Shown here: in pieces, positions 25,419 through 33,781 of the stretch
Numbering within the stretch: the stretch's first letter is position 1
Layout: the number at the start of each line of letters is the position of its first letter
NCBI RefSeq assembly: GCF_008830225.1
Contig: NZ_WAIE01000004.1
Coordinates: forward strand, 186,001-250,000
Direction of reading: 5' to 3'
Origin: Pseudodesulfovibrio senegalensis
GTDB taxonomy: Bacteria; Desulfobacterota; Desulfovibrionia; Desulfovibrionales; Desulfovibrionaceae
DNA: 64,000 nucleotides
Position numbers and translations under genes: made by a program
The notes under the pieces: generated by a model
What the model was told of the DNA's origin: nothing
Seen by the model: only the letters and a program-made list of their open reading frames with translations
Database searches by the model: none

Positions 25419-26498
25419 ATGGACAACGATCTTTCGGTTCGTAAGCTGGTCAAGAAATTCGGTGATTTCACCGCCGTGCAAAATGTCGATTTCGATGTGC
25501 CCACGGGTTCGTTTTTTTCCATTCTCGGGCCTTCTGGCTGCGGCAAGACAACGCTTTTGCGCATGGTGGCCGGGTTCGAGGAACCTACGTCCGGGCAAAT
25601 AGCCATTCGCGGAAACGACATGCTGGGTGTGCCGCCCAACCAGCGGCCTGTGAATCTGGTCTTTCAGCATCTGGCGCTTTTTCCCATGATGACCGTGGCC
25701 GAGAACATCGCCTTCGGCCTCAAGCGCCGCAAGGTGGACGGCCCGGAAATAGCCCGGCGCACGCAGGCCATGCTGGAACGCGTGGGCCTGCCCGGGTACG
25801 GGGACAAGCGCATCGGCCAGCTTTCCGGCGGCCAGAAGCAGCGCGTGGCCATTGCCCGCTGTCTGGTGCTGGAGCCTTCCGTGCTCCTGCTGGATGAGCC
25901 GCTCGGCGCGCTGGACCTCAAGCTGCGCGAGCAGATGAAGGTGGAACTGAAAAAACTGCAGGCCAAGGTGGGCACCACGTTCATCTATATCACGCACGAC
26001 CAGTCCGAGGCCTTGGTCATGTCCGACCGTGTGGCGGTCATGAACAACGGGCGTTTCGAGCAGGTGGGCACGCCGCAGGAATTGTACGGCGAGCCGGCAA
26101 CCCCTTTCGTGGCCCGGTTCGTGGGCGACAACAACACCTGGGCCGGCAGTGTTCTGGAATGTAGCGACGGCCGCGCCATGATCCGCACGGACGACGGCTT
26201 TGAATTCAATGCCCGCGCCCGCGAAGGCTGCATCAGCGGCAAGCGCGCGGACCTCTATCTGCGGCCCGAGGCCATGCGCATCAATCCGCAGCGTGTGGAG
26301 GGGCAGAATGTTTTCGGAGTCACGGTCAAGGCCATCCTCTTTGACGGCGCCAACAGCCGACTGCTCACGGTCACCCCGTCAGAGCACGAACTGCTGGTGA
26401 CCCTGCCCCAGAATCGCAAGTTCGACTACATCCGCCCGGGCGACGAGATCACCGTGGGCTGGGACCCGGAAGCGGGCCTGTGTTTCGGCGGGGAGTAG
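25419..26498 (+). CDS. potA: Polyamine ABC transporter ATP-binding protein
   Basis: 359 aa from ATG 25419; a GTG at 25410 in frame is equally possible. Walker A GPSGCGKTT (37-45), signature LSGGQKQRVAIA (about 133-144), Walker B VLLLDEPLGALD, and a C-terminal TOBE domain (about 270-359: DLYLRPEAMRINPQ, PGDEITVGWDP). It powers uptake through the PotBC channel. Second gene of the unit; 9 nt before potB. Confidence 0.93.
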   Translation: MDNDLSVRKLVKKFGDFTAVQNVDFDVPTGSFFSILGPSGCGKTTLLRMVAGFEEPTSGQIAIRGNDMLGVPPNQRPVNLVFQHLALFPMMTVAENIAFGLKRRKVDGPEIARRTQAMLERVGLPGYGDKRIGQLSGGQKQRVAIARCLVLEPSVLLLDEPLGALDLKLREQMKVELKKLQAKVGTTFIYITHDQSEALVMSDRVAVMNNGRFEQVGTPQELYGEPATPFVARFVGDNNTWAGSVLECSDGRAMIRTDDGFEFNARAREGCISGKRADLYLRPEAMRINPQRVEGQNVFGVTVKAILFDGANSRLLTVTPSEHELLVTLPQNRKFDYIRPGDEITVGWDPEAGLCFGGE

Positions 26499-26507
26499 GA
26501 GTACGCA

Positions 26508-27362
26508 ATGCAAAAATCCCGCCTCGGCCTCTGGCTGTTTTTGACCCCGGTCCTGCTTTGGCTCGTGCTGCTCATCGTGCTGCCGCACCTCGACCTCTTG
26601 ATAATGAGCTTTCGCGGCGAGAACGATCTGGGCGCCCCGGTCTGGACCATGCAGAACTACATGAATTTTTTCACCGAGCCCATCTACTGGCTCACCTTCG
26701 TGCGCACGGCTCTGTATTCCATCATCACCACGGCCATCACACTGGTGCTGGGACTGCCCGTGGCCTTCTACATCGCCAAGCTGGCGCGCACGCGCACGCA
26801 GGGCACCCTGACCCTGCTGCTTTTGCTGCCTTTCTGGGTCAGCGAGCTGGTGCGCATCTATGGCTGGATGATCCTGCTGCGCGAATCCGGGGTGCTCAAC
26901 CATCTGCTGGTGAGCAGCGGCCTGCTTTCCCGGCCCGTGGAGATGCTTTACAACGACGCCACCATGATCATGGGGCTGGTCTACACCTCCATGCTGTTCA
27001 TGGTCGTGCCGCTCATCTCGGTCATGGAAAGCCTTGACGATTCGCTCATCGAGGCGGCCCACGACCTCGGGGCCAGCAAGCTGGTCATCTGGCGCGATAT
27101 CATCATCCCGCACTGCAAGCCGGGCATAACCTCGGGCTGCATCGTGGTCTTTATGCTCGCGTTGGGCAACTACCTGACCCCCAACCTCATGGGCGGCAAG
27201 AACTCACTCTGGTTCACCGAGCAGATCTACAACCAGTTCATCGCCAGCTTCAACTGGAATCAGGGCTCGGCCTTCGGATTCCTGCTGTTGCTGCTCAGTT
27301 CACTGATCATCTGGGCGGGGCTGAAAATCTCGCGCCAGAAACTCGGGGAGGTGGCATCATGA
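26508..27362 (+). CDS. potB: Polyamine ABC transporter permease PotB-like
   Basis: 284 aa with six predicted helices. The cytoplasmic EAA loop is EAAHDLGASKLVIWRDIIIPH, and WVSELVRIYGWMILL is a family segment. It forms half of the transmembrane channel. Overlaps potC by 4 nt (ATGA). Confidence 0.92.
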   Translation: MQKSRLGLWLFLTPVLLWLVLLIVLPHLDLLIMSFRGENDLGAPVWTMQNYMNFFTEPIYWLTFVRTALYSIITTAITLVLGLPVAFYIAKLARTRTQGTLTLLLLLPFWVSELVRIYGWMILLRESGVLNHLLVSSGLLSRPVEMLYNDATMIMGLVYTSMLFMVVPLISVMESLDDSLIEAAHDLGASKLVIWRDIIIPHCKPGITSGCIVVFMLALGNYLTPNLMGGKNSLWFTEQIYNQFIASFNWNQGSAFGFLLLLLSSLIIWAGLKISRQKLGEVAS

Positions 27363-28216
27363 TCCGTTCCCTGCCGCGTTCCCGCCGCTATACGTGGGGC
27401 TTCAACCTGTTCATCGGCGCGTATTTCCTGTTTTTGTTCGCGCCGCTGGTGGTCACCTGCGTATTGGCCTTCAACAACTCGGATTTCCCGTCCCTGCCGT
27501 GGCAGGGATTCAGTCTGGACTGGTTCCTTGCGGACGGACCGGACAGGATCGGCATTTTTCACGACGAGCAGAACCTGCGCGCCATCTGGACCAGTTTCCA
27601 GACCGCGTTCTTCGTGTCCATTTTCTGCGTTCTCGTGGGAACCTGCGCCGCGTTCCTGTTCGAGCAGGAGGAGTTTCGCTTCAAGGGCGCACTCTATTTC
27701 CTGATGCTGGCCCCGCTGGTCATTCCCGGCGTCATCCTCGGCATTTCCCTGCTGTTGGCATCCAACACCGCGGGCATGTACGTGGAGAACAATTTCGGTT
27801 TGGATTTCGACCTGTTCCGGCCCAGCTTCTGGTTGGTGGTATTGGGGCAGTTCTCGTTCATCACCACGTTCGTGTGCCTTGTGGTCTCGGCACGGCTCAG
27901 AAAGTTCGACCGCACGCTGGAAGAGGCGGCCCTGAACCTCGGAGCCAACCGGCTGGAGGTCATATGGCACATCACGCTCAAGTTCTTGCAGCCGGCCATT
28001 GTCGGCGCCGGGGCCGTGGCTTTTCTCATGAGTTTCGAGAACTTCAACACCACGCTCTTTCTGGTGGGTTCCGAACCGACCTTGCCCATCAACCTGTACC
28101 TGCAGGTGCGCGACGGCAGCACCCCGGTCATCAATGCGGTGTCCCTGCTGCTTCTGGTGGGCACGTCGATTCTGGCGCTGGTCAATCTCTATTTCAGCAA
28201 GGAAGAGGCTGATTAG
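27359..28216 (+). CDS. potC: Polyamine ABC transporter permease PotC-like
   Basis: 285 aa, six predicted helices, EAA loop EEAALNLGANRLEVIWHI. FNNSDFPSLPWQGFSLDWF is the family's periplasmic segment. Last gene of the potDABC unit. A dense group of inverted repeats follows its stop. Confidence 0.92.
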   Translation: MIRSLPRSRRYTWGFNLFIGAYFLFLFAPLVVTCVLAFNNSDFPSLPWQGFSLDWFLADGPDRIGIFHDEQNLRAIWTSFQTAFFVSIFCVLVGTCAAFLFEQEEFRFKGALYFLMLAPLVIPGVILGISLLLASNTAGMYVENNFGLDFDLFRPSFWLVVLGQFSFITTFVCLVVSARLRKFDRTLEEAALNLGANRLEVIWHITLKFLQPAIVGAGAVAFLMSFENFNTTLFLVGSEPTLPINLYLQVRDGSTPVINAVSLLLLVGTSILALVNLYFSKEEAD

Positions 28217-28561
28217 ACGTTTTGCCTCTGGCGGCCAAAGAACCTTTTAAAAAAGGTTCTTTGGAATCTCCAAAATTTTTTGGCGCTGCGGCCTGTCCTG
28301 CAAAAGCAGGACAGGCCGCAGTTGTTTGTGGTGTGTGAAACGAAAAGTGCATTTTTATCTTTAGCCCGTTCCGCATTCGCAGAATGCGGAACATGTCAGG
28401 GATGCAAGGGACACGTCCCTTGCCCGCCGGAGGCGAAGTCATCCATGAAATCCACCGAAGGCAGTTTGTCCTGTTTTGAAATCAATCAACGCACAACGGC
28501 CCGGAGCGGATGCTCCGGGCCGTTAATTTGTAATCGTATGATGAGTCAGTTGGCGCGCTAG
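28217..28561. repeat. Intergenic cluster of five perfect inverted repeats
   Basis: 345 bases without a gene, between potC and a convergent helicase. Perfect stems: 28235-28248/28251-28264 (14 bp), 28287-28301/28306-28320 (15 bp), 28368-28378/28382-28392 (11 bp), 28404-28412/28415-28423 (9 bp) and 28495-28507/28512-28524 (13 bp). The first two have the look of repeated intergenic elements that I associate with Desulfovibrio genomes. The last may act as a terminator for both sides. Confidence 0.7.
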
Positions 28562-30199
28562 CTAGCGTCTGCGGGGTCTGCGCCTTCTACGGCGTTTTTT
28601 TGGCTCGCCGTCCTGATCGCCGCCCTGATTGGCGGAACCTTCGGACGCGACCTGCTGTTCACGCGGCGGACGCGGTTCGGAGCGCGGTTCGGAAGGCTTT
28701 GGAGAACGGGCCTGCCGGCCGTTGTTTTCGCCACGGTTTTCCTCGGCATTGCGGGGCTTGCGCTTGCGCGGCTGCTTTTTCCTGGGGCTGGCCTTTTGTT
28801 CCGGGGCCGGTGCGGCCTGCTCGGGTTCGGCCGGGGCAAGGCGCATGGAATCCTGATACATGACGTCCAGAAGCATGGCCAGTTGCAGCACGCCGTCTTC
28901 GTCGTCGGCAAGGCGTTTGGCCATGGGAAGCAAACGCATGATGCGTTCGCCCTGCAGGGCATCGAGCTTGCGGCGTTTGGCATCCAACAGGGCCGTGATG
29001 CGTTCTTCGATGACTTCGGTCACTTCGGAATCCTCCGGGGCCTCGCGTTCCACGAGGTCTATTTTGTAGCGCATGGCGATTCGTTTCATTTCCGGCACCT
29101 GTGCGATGTCCGCAAAGGTGATGACCGTGCCGGATGCTCCGGCGCGGCCCGTGCGGCCCGCCCTGTGAATGTACGACTCCGGGTCGTCGGGCGGTTCGTA
29201 GAGAAAGACGTGGGAAAGCTCGCGGATGTCGATGCCGCGCGCGGCAACGTCCGTGGCCACCAGAAAGCGCAGCTTGTTGGCCCGGATTTTTCCCAGCACC
29301 TTTTCGCGTTTGTTCTGGTTGAGGTCCGAGGAGATGGCCTCGGCCTCGTAGCCGAAATTCTTGAGCACCTCGGCAATGTAATGCACGTCGCGCTTGGTGT
29401 TGCTGAAGATGATGGCCGAACTGGGATTTTCCAGCTCGATGAGGCGCATGAGAATGCGTTCCTTGCCCATGCCCGGCACCTTGCACATGACGTGTTCGAT
29501 GTCGGCCACGTGCACCTGGTCGCCGGACAGGCTGAGCATTTCCGGCTTGTTCAGGAATTCGTCCGCAAGGCGCAATACGCTGCCCGGGTACGTGGCCGAG
29601 AACATGAACGCGGAATAGCCGCCTTCCTTGGGCAGATAGGTCTGGATGTCGCGCATGTCCGGGTAGAATCCCACGGAAAGCATGCGGTCCGCCTCGTCGA
29701 AAATGAGCACCTTGAGCGAATCGAGGTTCAGGTTGCGCTTGAGCAGGTGGTCGAGGATGCGTCCGGGCGTACCCACCACCAGTTGCGCCCCGGCCTTGAA
29801 TGCGTCCAGCTGTGCGCCGTAGCCCACGCCGCCGTATACTTCCACCACGTTGATGCCCGAACCGCCTGCCAGCATGCGGGCTTCTTCGGCAACCTGCCGG
29901 GCCAGTTCGCGCGTGGGAACGAGCACCAGCGCCTGGCATTGGAGCAGGGCGGGGTTGAGCTTGTCCAGCAGGGGCAGCACGAACGCGCCGGTCTTGCCGC
30001 TGCCGGTTCTGGCCTGAACCATGATGTCGCGGTCTGCCAGCACATAGGGCAGGGCCTTGCACTGCACAGGGGTAAGCGACGGCCACCCGGCATTGTTGCA
30101 TGCTTCCCGCAGAGTTTCGGAGAGTTCGGAAATGCTGGTTTGCGGCAGTTTGTTGTTGGTGGGTTCCTGATCTGTGTTCTGGTTTGTCGTGTCAGACAT
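28562..30199 (-). CDS. DEAD-box RNA helicase with long basic C-terminal tail
   Basis: 545 aa from MSDTTNQN (AAGG upstream); the frame extends 22 codons further without a better start. It has a Q motif (TPVQCKAL), Walker A ARTGSGKT, DEAD in IFDEADRML, SAT, and HRAGRTGRAGASG. A helical segment follows the helicase core, then a low-complexity tail of Pro/Glu/Arg ending in ten basic residues out of the last twelve, likely for RNA or ribosome binding. It is more distant from the two RhlE-like helicases in the window and lacks their leader. It carries a 9-bp AT hairpin at 30209-30239 ahead of its start. Confidence 0.93.
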   Translation of the reverse strand: MSDTTNQNTDQEPTNNKLPQTSISELSETLREACNNAGWPSLTPVQCKALPYVLADRDIMVQARTGSGKTGAFVLPLLDKLNPALLQCQALVLVPTRELARQVAEEARMLAGGSGINVVEVYGGVGYGAQLDAFKAGAQLVVGTPGRILDHLLKRNLNLDSLKVLIFDEADRMLSVGFYPDMRDIQTYLPKEGGYSAFMFSATYPGSVLRLADEFLNKPEMLSLSGDQVHVADIEHVMCKVPGMGKERILMRLIELENPSSAIIFSNTKRDVHYIAEVLKNFGYEAEAISSDLNQNKREKVLGKIRANKLRFLVATDVAARGIDIRELSHVFLYEPPDDPESYIHRAGRTGRAGASGTVITFADIAQVPEMKRIAMRYKIDLVEREAPEDSEVTEVIEERITALLDAKRRKLDALQGERIMRLLPMAKRLADDEDGVLQLAMLLDVMYQDSMRLAPAEPEQAAPAPEQKASPRKKQPRKRKPRNAEENRGENNGRQARSPKPSEPRSEPRPPREQQVASEGSANQGGDQDGEPKKRRRRRRPRRR

Positions 30200-30208
30200 G
30201 AGTGCCTT

Positions 30209-30239
30209 TTTGAAAAATGAGTGATTTACTTTTTTCAAA
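30209..30239 (-). promoter_or_regulatory. AT-rich hairpin in helicase leader
   Basis: Perfect 9-bp inverted repeat TTTGAAAAA / TTTTTCAAA (30209-30217 / 30231-30239) ten bases upstream of the start at 30199. Its T run faces the gene, so it could melt with temperature or attenuate. Function inferred. Confidence 0.45.
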
Positions 30240-30286
30240 CTAGCCCTTTCAGGTGGTTTGTGCAACCGCAGCCGGGAAGGAGGAAA

Positions 30287-31246
30287 TTATTGCACGGCCG
30301 GCACTGCGTCGGCGTTGAGCATGGTCCAGCCTTCTGTGGCGTCGTTGAAGAAACCCACGTCCGTGAGCAGCTTGCGGATCACGCCGCGTTTGCGCAGTTT
30401 GGCCAGCCCCTTTTGCAGGGCACAAAATGTTTTCTGACCCATGGGATGGGTGCGCGAAACCATGAAGTGGCGGCTTTGCAAAAGGCTGAAACGTATGCCC
30501 GGGATGGGCACGAGGGTCACGCCGAACTGCTGGCGCGAGAGGTCATCGGCCCGGGAAAAGGAGAGCGGCACCCAGGCGGCCCGTTCGTTTGCGACCATCT
30601 TGATCAGGGAATCGAATCGCGGGCAACGCAGGCACGGTTTCAGCCCCATGTCGGCCAGTACTGTGGCGTCGTTTGTCCAGTGCAATCCGATGACTCCGGG
30701 CTTGAGCCGGTTGATTGCAGCTATTGTTTTGGCCTGGAGCGCCTTTTTGTTGTCTGCCAGACAGTAGAATCCCTTGCAGAATTCACCGGGCCTGGTAATG
30801 GGGGCGCTCATGTAGGTGTTGCGTTTGTATTTGTCTTCTTCAAAGGTTTTGATGTTGAATTGCTGCGAGGCCATGACCGCGTTGCCTTCGATCACCTCGT
30901 GGGTTTCGCGGCGTGCGTTGGGCACGATGATGAACTTGAAGCGCGGGTTCATGCCGCCCAGCTGCAGGGCTTTGGCGATGATGACCATCTCTGCCACAAC
31001 CCGGAAATTTTGTTCTGACGGTATGGAGTCAATGCGCGCGGGGTCGTTGTCGTGTTCGGCCATGATGTGCATGAATTTCCGGCAGGGATCCTCGTTTACG
31101 GTCATGGTGACGATGTCGTATGCCAGTGTGCTTTTCGGCAGGGCCGGGACAAGCGCAAGCAGGAGCAGCATCACGGGCAGGCAGAAATACTGCCTGCCGA
31201 TACCTGATTTGCCGTCTTTTTTTGTCATGCAATCATAATGTGTCAT
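30287..31246 (-). CDS. Periplasmic solute-binding family 3-like protein
   Basis: 319 aa from MTHYD; an alternative ATG lies 18 bases in (MTKKDG), and neither has a clear ribosome site. A signal peptide ends near TLAYD. The pattern (IIAKALQLGGM, VIEGNAVMASQQFN, VISRTHPMG-like segment, LAKLRKRGVIRKLL) fits the type II periplasmic binding fold used for amino-acid-like ligands and by stand-alone sensors. The positions that bind amino-acid ligands are not clearly kept. No transporter adjoins it. Several Cys pairs (CKGFYC, CLRC) are unusual for a periplasmic binding protein. Confidence 0.65.
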   Translation of the reverse strand: MTHYDCMTKKDGKSGIGRQYFCLPVMLLLLALVPALPKSTLAYDIVTMTVNEDPCRKFMHIMAEHDNDPARIDSIPSEQNFRVVAEMVIIAKALQLGGMNPRFKFIIVPNARRETHEVIEGNAVMASQQFNIKTFEEDKYKRNTYMSAPITRPGEFCKGFYCLADNKKALQAKTIAAINRLKPGVIGLHWTNDATVLADMGLKPCLRCPRFDSLIKMVANERAAWVPLSFSRADDLSRQQFGVTLVPIPGIRFSLLQSRHFMVSRTHPMGQKTFCALQKGLAKLRKRGVIRKLLTDVGFFNDATEGWTMLNADAVPAVQ

Positions 31247-31443
31247 TTCGGGGGCAAGGTAAAGGGGCCAACGCGTTCTGGATGGATAAAGAACGCTGTT
31301 GTCAGTATGTGAAACAAGATGATACGAGCGTAATATGGTGCGGTTATTCCCTGTGGCCCCGAGTGGAGCGTGTTTCCGGAGCATGTGTGGGGTTTGTGCC
31401 GTTGCCCGATGCTGCACCGCAATTTTTTTTCAAGGAGATTTTC

Positions 31444-33174
31444 ATGCGCAGAGTGTTGATGCCGATGGTGCTGGCCGCATTCGTCATGCTTGTGTCCTCC
31501 GCGGGGGCGCGAGCCTTCGAACTGACTGTTGTGCATGTCAACGACACGCATTCCCATCTTGAACCCTGTCCTGCCAAATTGTCGTTTGACGACCAGAAAA
31601 CGTATGTGAAGCTGGGAGGATGGGACCGTCTCAAGACCAAGGTGGACGCTGTGCGGGCCAAAAATCCCAACGTGGCCCTGCTGCATGCGGGCGACGCCGT
31701 GCAGGGCACCCTGTATTTCACCAAGTATCTGGGCAAGCCCGAAATGGAGTTCATGAACCTGCTGGGCTTTGACGCCATGGTTCTGGGCAATCATGAATTC
31801 GACAAGGGACCGGACGTGCTGGCCCATTTTCTGAAATACGCGCATTTTCCGGTGCTGTGTGCCAATCTTCGCCCGGGTGCAGAAAGCGCGCTGGCCGACG
31901 AGGTGCGGCCGTACGTGATCTTGGAGTTCAACGGCGAACGCGTGGGCGTCATCGGCCTGACCCTTGAGGAAACCCGGGTCATTTCCCGGCCTGCTCCGGC
32001 AACGTTTGCCGATGCGTTCGAAACAGCGAAGCAATGCGTGGCCGAACTGGAAGGCAAGGGCGTGAACAAGATCATTGCCCTGACACACATGGGCTACGAT
32101 GCGGACAAGAAGCTGGCTGCCAGCGTTGCGGGCATCGACCTTGTTGTGGGCGGCCATTCCCATACCCTGCTGGACGACGGCAAAAGCCTTGCCGCCCTCG
32201 GGCTGCACAGCGGCGGCCCGTATCCCACCAGGGTGACGGGACCGGACGGTTCGGACGTGTATGTGGTGACATCGTGGAAATGGGCCATGGCCGTTGGCGT
32301 GCTCAGGACGGTTTTCGACGATGCAGGGCATGTGACCGAATGCGGCGGCAATGCCGTGCTGCTGCTTTCCGACAGTTTTCAGCGCAAGAACGGCACGGGC
32401 GAAAAGGTGGAATTGCAGGGCGCGGCCCGCAATGCGGTCATGGATGCGGTGGTCAAGAGCCCCATGGCCGAGGTGGTCGGCCCGGATGCGGATGCGGACG
32501 CATTGCTGGCCCCGTACAAGAAGGGGCTGGAGTCCATGCGCAACGAGGTCATAGGCCGGGCCGCACAGAGCCTGCCGCACATTCGCGTGCCGGGCGTCAC
32601 CGAGTCGGGCCAGGACTTGCCGCAGGGCAGCATGATCGCGCCCATTGTCTGCGATTCCATGTTGTGGAAAGCCCAATCCGTGGGCCTCAAGCCTGATCTG
32701 GCCCTGCAGAACGGGGGCGGCGTGCGCACCGGCGTGGAGCGGGGCCCCATCACCGTGGGCACGGCCTATACGCTCATGCCGTTCGGCAATACGCTTATGG
32801 TGCTGGACCTCAAGGGCGCACAGGTACAAAAGGCGCTGGAAAACGGGGCGACCCGGCAGGGCGGCGCATTCGCCTATGTTGCGGGTGCGCGTTACACCGT
32901 GGACATGAACCGGCCCGAGGGCGAACGAGTCACCAGCGTGGATATCCGCAGGGGTGACCGGTGGGAGGCGCTGGACAGCGAGGCCACCTATCGCATGGTG
33001 ACGATTTCCTATCTCGCGGACGGAGGCGATGACTATCAGGTTTTGAAAAACGCTGTGGGCCATCGTTACGACACCGGGTTTGTGGATGCGCAGGTGTTCA
33101 TGGATTACGTGCGCATGAAAAAGACATTGCAGCGTCCCGAATCCACGGGCATCACCTTCATCCCCGCCAACTGA
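31444..33174 (+). CDS. Periplasmic 5'-nucleotidase / UshA-type metallophosphatase
   Basis: 576 aa, signal peptide (cleavage after ARA, about residue 23), AAGGAG upstream. Metal ligands are in VVHVNDTHSHL (about 27-37), LLHAGDAVQG, LGNHEFDKG and GGHSHTL. The C-terminal substrate domain has NGGGVRTGVERGPIT and LMPFGNTLMVLDLKG. It hydrolyses nucleotides or UDP-sugars in the periplasm to salvage phosphate and nucleosides. Followed by its own terminator. Confidence 0.93.
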   Translation: MRRVLMPMVLAAFVMLVSSAGARAFELTVVHVNDTHSHLEPCPAKLSFDDQKTYVKLGGWDRLKTKVDAVRAKNPNVALLHAGDAVQGTLYFTKYLGKPEMEFMNLLGFDAMVLGNHEFDKGPDVLAHFLKYAHFPVLCANLRPGAESALADEVRPYVILEFNGERVGVIGLTLEETRVISRPAPATFADAFETAKQCVAELEGKGVNKIIALTHMGYDADKKLAASVAGIDLVVGGHSHTLLDDGKSLAALGLHSGGPYPTRVTGPDGSDVYVVTSWKWAMAVGVLRTVFDDAGHVTECGGNAVLLLSDSFQRKNGTGEKVELQGAARNAVMDAVVKSPMAEVVGPDADADALLAPYKKGLESMRNEVIGRAAQSLPHIRVPGVTESGQDLPQGSMIAPIVCDSMLWKAQSVGLKPDLALQNGGGVRTGVERGPITVGTAYTLMPFGNTLMVLDLKGAQVQKALENGATRQGGAFAYVAGARYTVDMNRPEGERVTSVDIRRGDRWEALDSEATYRMVTISYLADGGDDYQVLKNAVGHRYDTGFVDAQVFMDYVRMKKTLQRPESTGITFIPAN

Positions 33175-33193
33175 AGCCGAAACAGTGCAAGGA

Positions 33194-33227
33194 ACGGGGC
33201 CATCCTGTAGGAATGGCCCCGTTTTTC
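33194..33227 (+). terminator. Rho-independent terminator of the 5'-nucleotidase gene
   Basis: 10-bp stem 33194-33203 / 33213-33222 with a 9-nt loop and a T run. Confidence 0.88.
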
Positions 33228-33296
33228 GCTTCACTGCTTATGCGCATGGACAGTTTTGCCTGCATATGGCAGGAAATCGGCTAGCGAGGAGGTAGC

Positions 33297-33512
33297 ATGA
33301 GCGGCAAGAGACCTTATTATCCGTGCGAGAACTGTCGGTTTCGAAAGTTCACGGAAGACGATCCCTTTTCTTTGTTGGGCTGGTTCTGGACGTGGCATAC
33401 CAAGTGGTGCCCGGGATGGAAGAAGTATTTGCGGACGCTGAAGGAGCATGGCGAGAATCCGCCTGTTGCCGGTGACCTGCGGGGCGTCTGGGACGATCCC
33501 GAGCGCGAATGA
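33297..33512 (+). CDS. Small Cys/Trp-rich protein, unknown function
   Basis: 71 aa with an excellent ribosome site (GAGGAGG) before the ATG. Cys10 and Cys13 (CENC), His34 and Cys38 (HTKWC) could form a zinc or iron site. Five Trp lie within residues 29-41 (WFWTWHTKW...GW), an extremely aromatic stretch. The C-terminus is acidic. No signal peptide or membrane helix. I do not recognise the family. It sits alone between two terminator-like hairpins. Confidence 0.75.
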   Translation: MSGKRPYYPCENCRFRKFTEDDPFSLLGWFWTWHTKWCPGWKKYLRTLKEHGENPPVAGDLRGVWDDPERE

Positions 33513-33590
33513 CATATGTGTTTTTAAGGGGATACGTATTTGGGGGATGAAACTTGTGAAAAGGTTTTTTCCTCTCGAGAAATTTCAGGG

Positions 33591-33624
33591 AGCGGCCCAC
33601 TCGGCAAAAGCCGGGTGGGTCGCT
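33591..33624. terminator. Strong hairpin between two genes
   Basis: 15-bp stem with two G-U pairs (33591-33605 / 33610-33624) and an AAAA loop, lying after the small Cys/Trp protein and before the three-repeat secreted protein. The T tract is weak (TGTTGTTT), so termination is likely but not certain. Confidence 0.6.
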
Positions 33625-33781
33625 GTTGTTTGAGAACCGTTTTTTCCCGCCCGCCCCTTGGAGCACGGCCTGTTTTTCTTGTGGGAGCATGGTGTTTCTT
33701 TGGACCTGACAAAATCCCCCCGGTGATGTATGGATATTGCAAAATTGTTGCAGGTACAGGGTGTATTTCATGGGAGGGAGT

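Noticed and set aside
28217-28561. CRISPR array
   Set aside because: The palindromes differ from each other and there are no regularly spaced direct repeats or cas genes.
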